Source: Bacilli bacterium (GTDB lineage: Bacteria; Bacillota_I; Bacilli_A; RF39; UBA660). Taken from it: DNA of 41,344 nucleotides. Shown here piece after piece: positions 14,922 through 24,045 of the stretch; positions within the stretch are counted from its first letter, which is position 1, and each line of letters opens with the position of its first letter. A model generated the notes under the pieces. It searched no databases, was not told the DNA's origin, and saw nothing but the letters and a program-made list of their open reading frames with translations. A program made the translations under genes and the position numbers. The stretch lies in assembly GCA_900768815.1 (NCBI GenBank), contig CAAGEE010000016.1, positions 1-41,344 on the forward strand. The letters run 5' to 3'.

Positions 14922-16070
14922 TTAACCTACTATTTGCTTCTTTTTAGATACTATATTGTTGATAATTATAAAGATAAGTGCAAATACTAGCATAACAATC
15001 ATATTAATTATTACTTGGTTTAGAGAAGTCATATTAATAGTTTGAAGACTTGCTAGTAAGTCATTAGAATTTACATACCAATATGTTGGAAAGATACGAG
15101 ATATTTTAATGACTGTCTCTGGTAACCATTCAGTTGGAATAAAGGCTCCACATAGAAAGGCAGACCCTAGGGATATAACATTTACAATACCATTAACAGC
15201 ATCCTTATTATCAATTAATGTAGATAAAAGAAGTGCTAAGGTAAGAGAAGTAAAAATAAAGATAAGTAGATTTATAGCATATACTAGTCCTCTTAAAGAA
15301 AGAATGGTATTACTAAAGAGGATAGTTCCTAGTAACATGAATAAAAGCCACACTATTATTGAATAAACAAAACTTGCTCTTAGAAGATATTTATTATGAG
15401 TTTTATAATTCATACTACTTATGATAGTTCTTTTTTTTATAGCTTTTGCATGAAAACTAGATAGAACCATACAAATTACAAATATTATGATGAACATAGC
15501 ACTATAACTAGCAAAGTTAAAGTAACGAGATACTCTAGAAGTCTTAGTTGTATCTACTTTAGAAGTTATAGTTACTTCTGATGTTTTAGATAGATTTTTA
15601 TTGATTACTGTTATTAGCTCTTGTTCAGTAGAAATGTTTTTAGCATATATACTTTGAATTTTTAAATACCTGGTTAGAAGCATTTCGGCTAAAGATGAAG
15701 TATAGTCTCCTACTGTTTTGATATCAATTTCAGGAGTTTTTCCAGATAAGACATCCTTTTGATAATCTTTAGGAATATAAACAATGTAATTTACTTCACG
15801 ATAAAATAAAGCATCATTTCTAGCTTCTTCAGTATTTTTAATATTTTTTACGTTAGTATTCTTTTTTAGATAAGATATTAAATTTTTAGTTAGAGCATTA
15901 TTTCCAGAGTTGTTTACAATTATTATATCAGGTTTACTATTAGTAAAATCAACGGTACTATTACTTGAAGTTGTATTTATACCACCAAAAGCAACTAACA
16001 TAATAGTAAATAAAATAATTGTACCCTTATATTTATTAATTACTTTCCAAAATGCATTAAATACTGTCAT
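14922..16070 (-). CDS. ABC-2 type exporter permease (second)
   Basis: A membrane subunit of an ABC-2 exporter, 382 residues. One N-terminal helix (about 15-32) is followed by a large extracytoplasmic domain (about 35-180, NSSTVDFTNSKPDIIIVNNSG...), then five to six C-terminal helices. The family motif region ALLLSTLIDNKDAVNGIVNVISLGSAFLCGAFIP, followed by P...YWYVN, is clear. Its start overlaps the preceding permease by 14 bases and it is the last gene of the TetR operon. It would pair with the neighbouring permease and ATPase as a heterodimeric exporter, likely for a lipophilic or antimicrobial substrate. Confidence 0.88.
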   Translation of the reverse strand: MTVFNAFWKVINKYKGTIILFTIMLVAFGGINTTSSNSTVDFTNSKPDIIIVNNSGNNALTKNLISYLKKNTNVKNIKNTEEARNDALFYREVNYIVYIPKDYQKDVLSGKTPEIDIKTVGDYTSSLAEMLLTRYLKIQSIYAKNISTEQELITVINKNLSKTSEVTITSKVDTTKTSRVSRYFNFASYSAMFIIIFVICMVLSSFHAKAIKKRTIISSMNYKTHNKYLLRASFVYSIIVWLLFMLLGTILFSNTILSLRGLVYAINLLIFIFTSLTLALLLSTLIDNKDAVNGIVNVISLGSAFLCGAFIPTEWLPETVIKISRIFPTYWYVNSNDLLASLQTINMTSLNQVIINMIVMLVFALIFIIINNIVSKKKQIVG

Positions 16071-17238
16071 ATTTATCTCTCCTTAGTCCTTGATAAGATA
16101 TAAATAGCATAATGACTGAAAATATTAAAAGACTAATAATATTAAAATAAAACCTATCTAGGGTACTGTAATAATATAGTGAATAGAAACCGTCAGTAAT
16201 CATAGCTACTGGATTTATTTTATTTAGAATTGGAATATTAGTATCAATAATATATTTCATAGTAATACCCATCATACCCGATAGGAATGAGGCTAACATA
16301 GTTAGGGATATTAAGATACCAGTTTTAGTATTTTCGTTAGACTTTAGAATTGTTGAAATAGCAACTCCCAGTGTTAGACCAGCTAATGAGCCAGCCATTA
16401 GAAGTAAAAATACTAAGAATGTATTATTACCATAGTCTACTTTTATTACAAGAATTGTATATAAATAAAGAATTAAAATACCAAGCAATTGAACTAAGTA
16501 GCTAGCTAGAAAACTTCCTAGTAAAAGTGTTTTCTTATGAGCTGGAGAAATACTTGTTCTTTTACCAGCACTACTCATATTAGCTATTTTTTTGTTAGTT
16601 ACAAACATTGCTATTAAGGCTCCATAAAGGCAAGCCATGGCTAGTAAAGTATAATACTCAATCATTGTATAACTTAGGTTAGAATTAGAAATGTTATTTA
16701 ACTTTGGAATAGTACTATTTATTAGATTTAGAGTATCTTGATAGATTTTTTCATAGTTAACATTTTGGTTACCAGACTTGTATGAGTCTGTTATTTCTTT
16801 TGTGGTTAGAGTTTCTAACATTTCTTTTTGACTACTTAATTCATCTACAATAAATCTTAAAATTGTTTCATTATAGCCTTTATCATTGACAGTTATTTTT
16901 ACTTCATGATTTTCAAATAATAAGTAGCCAGTTATCTTTTTTTCTTTTAGTAAAGATTGGGCTGTAGAAAGATTAGTATATTTAATATTAAAAAGTTGGT
17001 TTGGTTCTTTCTTTTTACTTAGGACTTTAAAAGACTCTGTAAAGTAAGTATCAGTTTTAAACTCTTCATTATTTACAATAGCAATATCAATTATATCTAG
17101 AGTTTCTTTATTTTCTATATCGCTAAAAGCTAAGTTAAATAAAGTTCCCAAAATAATTGGAAAGGCAAAAGTCCAAAAAATTAGACCTTTATTTCTTAGA
17201 AGAGTTTTTAGTGAATACTTAAAGTTGTGGAAAAACAT
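16057..17238 (-). CDS. ABC-2 type exporter permease (first)
   Basis: 393 residues with the same layout as the next gene. One helix at about 18-35 (GLIFWTFAFPIILGTLFNLAF) is followed by an extracytoplasmic segment to about 190 and then six helices. The LTLGVAISTILKSNENTKTGILISLTMLASFLSGMMG block is typical of ABC2 membrane proteins. The gene starts directly at the end of the ATPase gene (stop and start share 17238). The two permeases are distant paralogues and probably form a heterodimer. Confidence 0.88.
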   Translation of the reverse strand: MFFHNFKYSLKTLLRNKGLIFWTFAFPIILGTLFNLAFSDIENKETLDIIDIAIVNNEEFKTDTYFTESFKVLSKKKEPNQLFNIKYTNLSTAQSLLKEKKITGYLLFENHEVKITVNDKGYNETILRFIVDELSSQKEMLETLTTKEITDSYKSGNQNVNYEKIYQDTLNLINSTIPKLNNISNSNLSYTMIEYYTLLAMACLYGALIAMFVTNKKIANMSSAGKRTSISPAHKKTLLLGSFLASYLVQLLGILILYLYTILVIKVDYGNNTFLVFLLLMAGSLAGLTLGVAISTILKSNENTKTGILISLTMLASFLSGMMGITMKYIIDTNIPILNKINPVAMITDGFYSLYYYSTLDRFYFNIISLLIFSVIMLFISYQGLRRDKYDSI

Positions 17239-18176
17239 TAGTCTCTTAATTCCTTTCCAGTTAACTCTAGGAAAACGTCATTTAGAGTTGGTCTTTCTGA
17301 GAAAATTTTATTGTAGGTTACTTTGTTTTCTTCTAGGAAGTCAATTAGTTTTCTTAGATTGTTATTGCCTTTTTTATAAGTAACTAGAAGAATATTTTTG
17401 TTTAAAGTTACTTCTTCTACAGTTTTAAAGTCTTTTATTTTTTCAAGTGTCTCATCAGTTATATTTTCTATTTCAACAGTTATTTTTTCTTCTATTTTAG
17501 CTAAGTCTTTTAATTCTTCAGTTGTACCTTGAGCAATTATTTTACCTTTATCAAGAATAATTATTCTATCACATAAAAGTTCAACTTCTTCCATATAGTG
17601 TGTTGTATAGAGAATGGTTGCTCCGGCATCTCGTAGTTCTTTTATACCATCTAAAATATTATTTCTACTTTGAGGATCAACTGCTACTGTTGGTTCGTCC
17701 AAAAAGATTAGTTTAGGTTTATGGGCAATTCCACAAGCAATATTAAGACGTCTTAGTAAACCTCCAGACAATTGCTTTGGGTAGAATTTTTTAAATTCTT
17801 CTAGACCAACTAGTTTGATGGCATCTTCAATATAGGCTGCTCTTTTATTTTTATCAGTTATGTATAAACCACAGAAATAATCAATATTTTCATAGATAGT
17901 CAATTCATCAAAGACAGCAACTTCTTGAAAAATAACACCAATATTCCTTTTGATATCATATGACTCTGGAGTCATTTCTTTATTAAATATTTTAATTGTT
18001 CCTTGTTCAAAATTTAGAAGTGATAAGAGACAATTAATAGTTGTGGATTTACCAGAGCCATTAGGCCCTAAAAGTCCTAGTATTTCTCCTTCGTGTACAT
18101 CAAAAGATAAGTTGTCTATTGCAGTTAATTTCTTATATTTTTTAGTTAGATTTTTTACAGATATTACATTATTCAT
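17238..18176 (-). CDS. ABC exporter ATPase
   Basis: The ATP-hydrolysing subunit of the exporter, 312 residues. Walker A is GPNGSGKST (37-45), the Q-loop is VIFQE, the signature is LSGGLLRRL, Walker B is LIFLDEPTVAVD, and the switch His is in TTHYMEE. The C-terminal 90 residues form an extra domain ending FLELTGKELRD, as in drug/antibiotic-resistance (DrrA/CcmA-like) ATPases. It is cotranscribed with two permeases downstream and three regulatory or envelope genes upstream. Confidence 0.95.
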   Translation of the reverse strand: MNNVISVKNLTKKYKKLTAIDNLSFDVHEGEILGLLGPNGSGKSTTINCLLSLLNFEQGTIKIFNKEMTPESYDIKRNIGVIFQEVAVFDELTIYENIDYFCGLYITDKNKRAAYIEDAIKLVGLEEFKKFYPKQLSGGLLRRLNIACGIAHKPKLIFLDEPTVAVDPQSRNNILDGIKELRDAGATILYTTHYMEEVELLCDRIIILDKGKIIAQGTTEELKDLAKIEEKITVEIENITDETLEKIKDFKTVEEVTLNKNILLVTYKKGNNNLRKLIDFLEENKVTYNKIFSERPTLNDVFLELTGKELRD

Positions 18177-18190
18177 ATTAATCTTTCCTT

Positions 18191-19009
18191 TTAGTTTCCT
18201 TTAAAGTTTATATTAATTTCACCAACTCCACCATCAATGGTTAGAGTATGAAACCCATTTCCAAAAGTTTCATTATCTTTTACTTCTTCATTATTAACTT
18301 TTATAGTTCCAATTCCTTTACTTAGTTTTAATTTATAATTATCTTTAGAATCTAAGATATTAAGATTTAGACTGCCTACTCCAGAATCAATTTTACTATT
18401 TCCAGTAATGTTAGCAGTAATTGTAGTTTTACCTACTCCCATATCAAAATCTAAATTATTGATCGTTCCAGATTTAATAGTAAATTCTCCAGCACCAGTG
18501 TCTATTTCTGTATCATTAGAAATTAATTCATTAATGATAGTTTTACCAGCACCTAACTCTAACTCGAGTCTTTTAGTTATTAGTTTATCAATTTCTAGAC
18601 TACCAGCACCAGTTGAAATATCTACATCAGAGAATGTTTCTGTGCTTGCTAGATAAATAATTAATTTTTGTTTAGTAGTGACATTAAAATAATTCTTTTT
18701 GTCTTTTATTGTTAAAGTGGAGTTTTTTTTCTTACATTTAATAGAAGGATCGGTTGTTTCAATTTTAAATTTTTCAGATGGCTTTATTATTAAATCAGTA
18801 TAACTTAACTCTACTTTTAAATCTGTGGGAATAGTTTCTGTTGTTAGACAAGATAGTTCTTTTAATTTACCATCTTTTTGTTTTTGATTTAGACCTAAGA
18901 CATTAGATAGGCCATAAATACCCGTTATAATTGCTGAAAATATGGCAATAATTAATATAATAGCAAGAGAAAGAGCAAGATATTTTATTATTTTTTGTGT
19001 TTCTGTCAT
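18191..19009 (-). CDS. Membrane-anchored DUF4097-type beta-repeat protein
   Basis: One N-terminal helix (about 12-34) anchors it. The rest is a chain of short beta repeats marked by Gly pairs: STGAGSLEI, ELGAGKTII, DTGAGEFTI, DMGVGKTTI, DSGVGSLNL, KGIGTIKV, DGGVGEINI. Each is about 20-25 residues apart, as expected for a beta-solenoid of the DUF4097/DUF4098 type, displayed outside the membrane. Its start overlaps the LiaF-like gene by four bases (ATGA). In related operons such proteins accompany envelope-stress sensors, and I infer that role here. Confidence 0.8.
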   Translation of the reverse strand: MTETQKIIKYLALSLAIILIIAIFSAIITGIYGLSNVLGLNQKQKDGKLKELSCLTTETIPTDLKVELSYTDLIIKPSEKFKIETTDPSIKCKKKNSTLTIKDKKNYFNVTTKQKLIIYLASTETFSDVDISTGAGSLEIDKLITKRLELELGAGKTIINELISNDTEIDTGAGEFTIKSGTINNLDFDMGVGKTTITANITGNSKIDSGVGSLNLNILDSKDNYKLKLSKGIGTIKVNNEEVKDNETFGNGFHTLTIDGGVGEININFKGN

Positions 19010-19689
19010 TTTATTTCAACTCCTCCAAAAATACAAGTTGCATTTATATATACTGTTTTATTTTTTTCATCTTCAGAAATATTTTTTCTTTTGTCATTAA
19101 CACCACCAAATATTGAAGAAGATTTTATTTTTACATTTACATTTTCAGGAACATATATTTCTATTCCACCAAAAATACTAGAAACATTTATAATAGACTC
19201 TTTTTCTAGTTTGGCACTAGTCATATCAAACTTAATACCTCCAAATATTGCGGTTAAATATGTACCAATGAACTTCTCATCTCCTAGTTTAATATTTTGA
19301 CCAGTAAAAGTTGAACAATAGCCTTCGGAAGTTTCTTTATTATTTAGTTCTTTTATTTTAGATGATATTTTATGATTAAAAGTATCTTTAAAGACAAAAG
19401 ATAAGCCTATAATAATTAATGCTACTGGTAAAGCTAATTTCCAGATTAGTTCAAAATCTAGGACATTTTGACAGCATAATAGTAAAGCTATACCTATTAA
19501 TAGACCAATAATATTTCCTGTTTTTTCACCTTCACTTAAAAGACCAATAAAACATGGAATTATTATAAATAGAGTCCACCAGCCTGAAAAAAAGATATTT
19601 ATATTTGTTATGCCTAAAGAGTTGGTACCAATTACTATACCAATTAATATTAGGATTAGACCTAGAATTATATTTTTATAATTTTTCAT
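19006..19689 (-). CDS. LiaF-like envelope-stress membrane protein
   Basis: 227 residues. Four membrane helices fill the first 100 residues (ILGLILILIGIVIGTNSLGI onward, with a DUF5668-like pattern). A C-terminal beta domain with three SSIFGG(I/V)..-type repeats (FGGIKFDM, IFGGIEIYVPENV, IFGGVNDK, IFGGVEIK) matches the LiaF C-terminal family. LiaF holds the LiaRS system inactive in Bacillus; no LiaRS pair is seen here, so the partner may be the TetR regulator or the DUF4097 protein. It is second in the operon, three bases after tetR. Confidence 0.82.
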   Translation of the reverse strand: MKNYKNIILGLILILIGIVIGTNSLGITNINIFFSGWWTLFIIIPCFIGLLSEGEKTGNIIGLLIGIALLLCCQNVLDFELIWKLALPVALIIIGLSFVFKDTFNHKISSKIKELNNKETSEGYCSTFTGQNIKLGDEKFIGTYLTAIFGGIKFDMTSAKLEKESIINVSSIFGGIEIYVPENVNVKIKSSSIFGGVNDKRKNISEDEKNKTVYINATCIFGGVEIK

Positions 19690-19692
19690 TTT

Positions 19693-20301
19693 TTATTTTC
19701 TCCAATCTTTTTTATTTTTTAATATCCATTTATTATTTGGGTTTTCTTCAAGTAGCATGAGTGCTTGGAATTCTTGAGATAATAAATCTTTTATTTGTTC
19801 GTCTGTAAATTTAAAACTTCTAGATACTGTTAGAGTTGCTATACCATGAACAAATATCCACATTTTAGTGTGGAAACTTTTAATAGCTTTATCACTTAAG
19901 TGCGTACTTAGTTTGATAGCAGCAACAACTCCAGCAAAACCTGTTTTATCAGTCTCAACAAAGGTATTAGGAAGGTTCCTTGATGGTGACATAAATAATA
20001 CTTTAAATAAGTTAGTTTCTTCTTGAGCAAACTTTATGTAATTAATACCTATTTGTTTGTAGTGAGGAATATCATCTGCTATATTTTTCATTATAAAGTC
20101 ATAAAAGTAACTATTTATCTTATTATACAACGCTTTATATAATTCTTCTGAGTTTTTAAACTGATAATAAATTGGTCTAATAGAACAGTTCATTTTTTTG
20201 GCAATTTCTCGATTACTTAGTTTTTCAATACCTTCATTTCTTGTTATGTCAAAGGCTGCATTTAAAATCATTTCTTTAGTTATTCTTATTGTTGTAGGCA
20301 A
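19693..20301 (-). CDS. TetR/AcrR family regulator of the exporter operon
   Basis: 202 residues. The N-terminal helix-turn-helix is clear (ITKEMILNAAFDITRNEGIEKLSNREIAKKMNCSIRPIYYQFKNSEELYKALY, residues about 7-60). The C-terminal half is the variable ligand/dimer domain. The start is TTG at 20301 with GGTGA upstream. It is the first gene of the operon, and a partly palindromic site lies in its promoter region, so autoregulated repression relieved by a membrane-active compound is likely. Confidence 0.92.
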   Translation of the reverse strand: MPTTIRITKEMILNAAFDITRNEGIEKLSNREIAKKMNCSIRPIYYQFKNSEELYKALYNKINSYFYDFIMKNIADDIPHYKQIGINYIKFAQEETNLFKVLFMSPSRNLPNTFVETDKTGFAGVVAAIKLSTHLSDKAIKSFHTKMWIFVHGIATLTVSRSFKFTDEQIKDLLSQEFQALMLLEENPNNKWILKNKKDWRK

Positions 20302-20336
20302 TTTCTCACCTTCTTTCGTTTAGATTACAAATTTAT

Positions 20337-20352
20337 TGTATCATACGATACA
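20337..20352. promoter_or_regulatory. Candidate TetR operator
   Basis: TGTATC and GATACA form perfect 6-base inverted arms around a 4-base spacer (TGTATCATACGATACA). The site lies 36 bases before the tetR TTG, overlaps its likely -10 region (TATGATA on the minus strand) and is near the divergent plsC promoter. Size and place suit a TetR dimer site. Confidence 0.55.
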
Positions 20353-20473
20353 TTATTTGTATAGATGATTTTTTTGACATTTTGTTATTTTACTTTATAA
20401 ATACTTTTAGTAAACAATGGATGTTTTTAATGCGTACGTTATTGTTTTTAGCATTTTATAAGTTGTGTTTTTA

Positions 20474-20498
20474 TGCTATAATTTTGTTATTCGGTGAT
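20474..20498 (+). promoter_or_regulatory. Extended -10 promoter and ribosome site deciding the plsC start
   Basis: TGCTATAAT (20474-20482) is an extended -10 without a good -35. GGTGAT (20493-20498) lies three bases before ATG 20502. A second possible promoter, TTGACA (20374-20379), 16 bases, TATAAA (20396-20401), lies further upstream. The strong ribosome site argues for the start at 20502 rather than at the TTG or ATGs upstream. Confidence 0.5.
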
Positions 20499-20501
20499 AG
20501 T

Positions 20502-21230
20502 ATGAAAAAATATAATTATGAGGGTTTAAATGAAGATACGCATGTATTTCATTTATGGGAACCATTACACTTTAAAATAAAAAAGAATTATGCATATATT
20601 TGTAATTCTCCTCTTTACAATTTAGTATCTAATGTTTTATTAATACCAATTGGATTAATCTTATTTGTTTTTAATAAAATTATGTTTGGATATAGAGTTA
20701 TTGGTAGAGAAAAAATTGTTGAAGATGAAGGTTTTGTATCAATTTCAAATCATATTCATCCAATGGATTGTACTTTTGCTGGACTAATATATTTTCCTAA
20801 AGGTATATATTATCCTACTTTAGAAAGTAATTTTAATATTCCTTTTATTAGACATTTGATTAGAATTTTACATGCTTTTCCAATACCAAAAGATAGTAAA
20901 GAAAAGCAAAGGTTTTATGAACAAATTAATAAAGCTTTAAATGACAATGAAATTATACACATGTATCCAGAAGGTTCAATGTGGCCTTACTATGATAGAA
21001 TAAGAGAGTTTAAGTATGGGGCTTTTAAGATGGCAGTTAATGCAAATGTAGCAATACAACCAATTAGGTTTATATTTGTAGAACCTTATGGAATATATAG
21101 ATTATATAAAAGAAAAAAATGCATTCATGCTGTTGTGCTTGATCCAATATATCCAAATACGGAGTTAGACTTTGAGGAGCAAATTAGAGATTTAAGAGAA
21201 AGGGCTTATAATAGTATTAATGGTGATTAG
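20502..21230 (+). CDS. plsC: 1-acylglycerol-3-phosphate acyltransferase (PlsC family)
   Basis: It transfers an acyl chain to lysophosphatidic acid at the membrane to make phosphatidic acid. With the start at 20502 it has 242 residues. A membrane segment lies at about 40-60. The catalytic HxxxxD is at residues 84-89 (NHIHPMD), and the substrate-binding YPEGS is at 155-159. A longer form from 20382 would add 40 hydrophobic residues but has no ribosome site. It is immediately followed by a diacylglycerol glycosyltransferase gene, so the pair would feed glycolipid synthesis. Confidence 0.88.
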   Translation: MKKYNYEGLNEDTHVFHLWEPLHFKIKKNYAYICNSPLYNLVSNVLLIPIGLILFVFNKIMFGYRVIGREKIVEDEGFVSISNHIHPMDCTFAGLIYFPKGIYYPTLESNFNIPFIRHLIRILHAFPIPKDSKEKQRFYEQINKALNDNEIIHMYPEGSMWPYYDRIREFKYGAFKMAVNANVAIQPIRFIFVEPYGIYRLYKRKKCIHAVVLDPIYPNTELDFEEQIRDLRERAYNSINGD

Positions 21231-22331
21231 ATGAAGGTATTAATATTATCGTGTAGTACAGGTGGTGGTCATAATTCTTGTGCTAAATATATTGAAGAAG
21301 AGTTAATTAGTAATAATATTGAGTGTCAATTTATGGATTTTTTTGATATTGTTAATAATAAAGCTAAGGAATTGTCTTCTAAAATATATTTATCTACTTT
21401 AGGCAAGGATGGAGAAATATTTAAAAGAGTTTATAAGATTGGAGAAACTTATAGTAATACTGGAATTAAGAGTCCTGTTTATTTAGCTAATAAGTTACAT
21501 AAAAAATCATTATATAAATATATACAAGAGAATAACTTTGATTTAGTAATAGTGTCTCACCTATTTCCGGCTTTGACTTTGACAGCTATTAATAAGAGTT
21601 ATGGGTATAAGAAAATAAACTTTATAGCTGTTGCAACTGATTATGAACCTTGTCCTTTTTTTGAAGAGGCAAAACCAGACTTTTTTATAATTCAGAAAGG
21701 ACTAGAAGAAAGATTTATTAATAAGGGTATAAAAAAAGAGACTTTAGTTAGTACTGGTATTCCTATTTCATCAAGATTTGTTAAGACTGCAAAGAATATA
21801 AGAGATGAATATAATATAAAGAATGAAAAAGTTATTTTGATTATGCTTGGTAGCATGGGATTTGGAAGAGTCGATGAAGTGCTTAATGGTCTTTTAGAAG
21901 AGAAAGATGTAAAAGTAATCGTTGTATGTGGCTCTAATAAGGAACTATATAACAATCTTTTGAAAATTAATAATGATAAATTAATAGTACTTGGGTTTGT
22001 TAATAATATTAACGATTTAATTTATTCAGCTAATATTGTTTTATCTAAACCTGGTGGTATTTCTTCTACTGAGGTCACTGTTATGAGAAAACCATTGATA
22101 CATATATTTCCAATACCAGGAATAGAAACTTATAATACTTTGTTTTTTAAAGATAGAAATATGAGTTTAAAATGTGATACTAAGGAAGAGATAATTATAA
22201 ATACTAGGATGTTATTAAATGATACTGGTTTACAAGAAAAAATGATTAAGAATCAGGAGAAATATATAAATAGAGAGTCAGCTTCGGACTTGGTTAAGTT
22301 GGTTTTAGAAAAGTACATAAAAAAAGATTAG
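21231..22331 (+). CDS. MGDG-synthase/UgtP-like diacylglycerol glycosyltransferase (GT28)
   Basis: It transfers sugar from a UDP-sugar to diacylglycerol, giving membrane glycolipids or the lipoteichoic-acid anchor. It has the family N-terminal STGGGHNSCAKYI, VATDYEPCPFFEEAKPDFFI, STGIPISSRF, the C-terminal nucleotide-binding MLGSMGFGR and VVCGSNKELY, then the donor motif LSKPGGISSTEV and IPGIETYN. Its 366 residues fit the family. The ATG directly follows the plsC stop and the ribosome site GGTGAT lies inside plsC, so the two are translationally coupled. Confidence 0.9.
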   Translation: MKVLILSCSTGGGHNSCAKYIEEELISNNIECQFMDFFDIVNNKAKELSSKIYLSTLGKDGEIFKRVYKIGETYSNTGIKSPVYLANKLHKKSLYKYIQENNFDLVIVSHLFPALTLTAINKSYGYKKINFIAVATDYEPCPFFEEAKPDFFIIQKGLEERFINKGIKKETLVSTGIPISSRFVKTAKNIRDEYNIKNEKVILIMLGSMGFGRVDEVLNGLLEEKDVKVIVVCGSNKELYNNLLKINNDKLIVLGFVNNINDLIYSANIVLSKPGGISSTEVTVMRKPLIHIFPIPGIETYNTLFFKDRNMSLKCDTKEEIIINTRMLLNDTGLQEKMIKNQEKYINRESASDLVKLVLEKYIKKD

Positions 22332-22358
22332 TTCAATTTGATGTGAACTAGTCTTTTT
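22321..22358. terminator. Bidirectional terminator between convergent genes
   Basis: AAAAAGATTAGTTCA pairs with TGAACTAGTCTTTTT (15 bp with one G-U pair, 8-base loop). A and T runs at the two ends serve both the glycosyltransferase and the convergent pilin gene. The glycosyltransferase stop codon lies inside the left arm. Confidence 0.75.
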
Positions 22359-23883
22359 ATTTGTCTTTATTTTTACTATATAAAACAAAGCCTATTACCG
22401 CTACTAAAATTATTAGTAAACCAATTATAATGTAAGTAACAATACCAGAACCACCTGTCAAAGGTAGACTTCCTGCTTCTGGCACTGCTATTTCTACTTT
22501 GTAATAACCGTCTGTAGTACTTGCTACTGAGCCCGATATTTTTACTTTCATTGAGGTTGTTGTAGCTAGACCATATCCTGATTTTGCTTTGGTATTTTTT
22601 ATGTAATAAGTTCCTTCGCCTACTCCAGCAAGTGTTCCTTTACCTGATGAATCTGTTGTAATTGTACCAAGTTTTTGAGTTAGGCTTGAATCTTTATATA
22701 CATCAAATGTCATATCAGATAGGGTTGTTGATTTGTCGTTCTTTTTGTAAGCAAGTAAATCTATACCATAGGTGTAGATTGTTGTGTATGTATAATATGG
22801 AATGTATGAACCTTTTCCTGTTGCATTAGCACTTTCATTATAGACATCACGATTTATTAGAAGGCCAGCTGTATTTTGATTTCCTGTAGTATTAACCTTT
22901 GCAGAATTATTTAAAGTTAAATTATAGGTAACTGTTATTTTTGTACTCGTTAGATATTTATAGTTTATATTGAGCGTTACAACTTTTGCTTCCAATTGTC
23001 CTGTCCAGTATGTATTTGGTATTTCGATTGTTGCGACTACATTGCCAGAACTATCAACTACTGTACCATCTGATTTAGTAGTTAGAGTTGTATCTCCCAT
23101 TTTTACTGTGAATTTGTTAAACGTTGGCAAGTCAAATATTGGATCTACTACGTCGCCTAATAATATTACTATTCCGTTTGCATTAGTTGGAAATTGTGGA
23201 AGGGTTACATCTAAAATACAAGGAACCTCATCTCCATAACTGTAACTTCCTACAGTTTGTCCTACTTTGCCAATATATTTTACAACTGATGGATCAGATA
23301 CTTTGGCATTTATAGTAAAATCACTTATTTGCCATGTACTATTTGTAGCCTTTGGAGTTAGATTTCCAACCATTACAGCATAAATTCTTTGAGTTGAATT
23401 TGGTAAGACTAGGTATACTCCGGCGTCAAGGTTTGCAGAGGCTGTTGTCCCTGATACATCTAAGCTATTTGTTGTGCCATGATTTGCATTGTAACTTGCA
23501 TACTTACTAACTAGCTTATCCAAGGTTGATGATGTTTGTGTTGAACCTGAAGTAATATCGCCTGATGTTAAATTATAATAATCGGTAATTGTTAGGGAAT
23601 TATAAATATCTGATTGAGTTAAAAAGGTTTTAAAGTCTGATGTGAATTCATATGTTACAACATTGGTTGTTTTGTTATAGAAAACATCAATAATTTTATA
23701 GGCATAAAATGAGTCTGAACTTGAGACTTTGTTTATGGTTAGAGTTGCTTTGTCTTCTACAATATAACTATCAGGATCTGTTGTACCCTTTATCGTTCCT
23801 TGTGTCAAGGCATTTACATCTAATGTAGTAACAATTATAAATGCTAGTACTAAAGTATAAATAATGTTTTTTATTTTATTCAT
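22357..23883 (-). CDS. LPxTG-anchored pilin / isopeptide-forming fimbrial subunit
   Basis: 508 residues. A signal peptide (NIIYTLVLAFIIVTTLDVNA) is followed by a fimbrial N-terminal domain, a middle domain with the VKYIGKVGQTVGSYSYGDEV pattern of isopeptide-forming pilins, and a CnaB-like repeat (about 375-465, YGIDLLAYKKND ... VGEGTYYIKNTKAKSGYG). The sorting signal is LPLTGG near 473, with a membrane helix and KNKDK tail. Sortase would attach it to the wall or polymerise it. In the CnaB repeat the usual KET.AP.GY reads KNTKAKSGY, so the catalytic Glu is Asn and this domain may not form its internal bond. No sortase gene is in the window. Confidence 0.9.
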   Translation of the reverse strand: MNKIKNIIYTLVLAFIIVTTLDVNALTQGTIKGTTDPDSYIVEDKATLTINKVSSSDSFYAYKIIDVFYNKTTNVVTYEFTSDFKTFLTQSDIYNSLTITDYYNLTSGDITSGSTQTSSTLDKLVSKYASYNANHGTTNSLDVSGTTASANLDAGVYLVLPNSTQRIYAVMVGNLTPKATNSTWQISDFTINAKVSDPSVVKYIGKVGQTVGSYSYGDEVPCILDVTLPQFPTNANGIVILLGDVVDPIFDLPTFNKFTVKMGDTTLTTKSDGTVVDSSGNVVATIEIPNTYWTGQLEAKVVTLNINYKYLTSTKITVTYNLTLNNSAKVNTTGNQNTAGLLINRDVYNESANATGKGSYIPYYTYTTIYTYGIDLLAYKKNDKSTTLSDMTFDVYKDSSLTQKLGTITTDSSGKGTLAGVGEGTYYIKNTKAKSGYGLATTTSMKVKISGSVASTTDGYYKVEIAVPEAGSLPLTGGSGIVTYIIIGLLIILVAVIGFVLYSKNKDK

Positions 23884-23917
23884 AATACATCTCTTTATTA
23901 TTTATTGTCTTGTATTA

Positions 23918-23946
23918 ATTTTATCATAAAAATAATATTAATACAA
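23918..23946 (-). promoter_or_regulatory. Pilin promoter
   Basis: TTGTAT (23946-23941), 17 bases, TAAAAT (23923-23918) on the minus strand, with TG one base before the -10. Transcription would start about 30 bases before the ATG at 23883. Confidence 0.55.
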
Positions 23947-24004
23947 TATAAGTAAATGTCGGAAAAGTGTGTAAGTTTATATTTTTGTTAACGTTTGACT
24001 AACT

Positions 24005-24042
24005 CATTTCGCAAAAAGCGAAAAAATCGTTTTTGCGAAATG
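24005..24042. repeat. 13-bp perfect inverted repeat after the ABC exporter gene
   Basis: CATTTCGCAAAAA (24005-24017) and its exact complement (24030-24042) flank a 12-base spacer, three bases beyond the exporter stop. It is a strong hairpin with unusually high GC for this DNA. There is no clear T-run on the minus strand, so it may be a 3' mRNA-stabilising or factor-assisted terminator rather than a classical one. Confidence 0.6.
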
Positions 24043-24045
24043 GAA

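Noticed and set aside
20382..20501. 40-residue hydrophobic extension of PlsC
   Set aside because: The start would be a TTG inside a promoter region without a ribosome site, while GGTGAT precedes ATG 20502.
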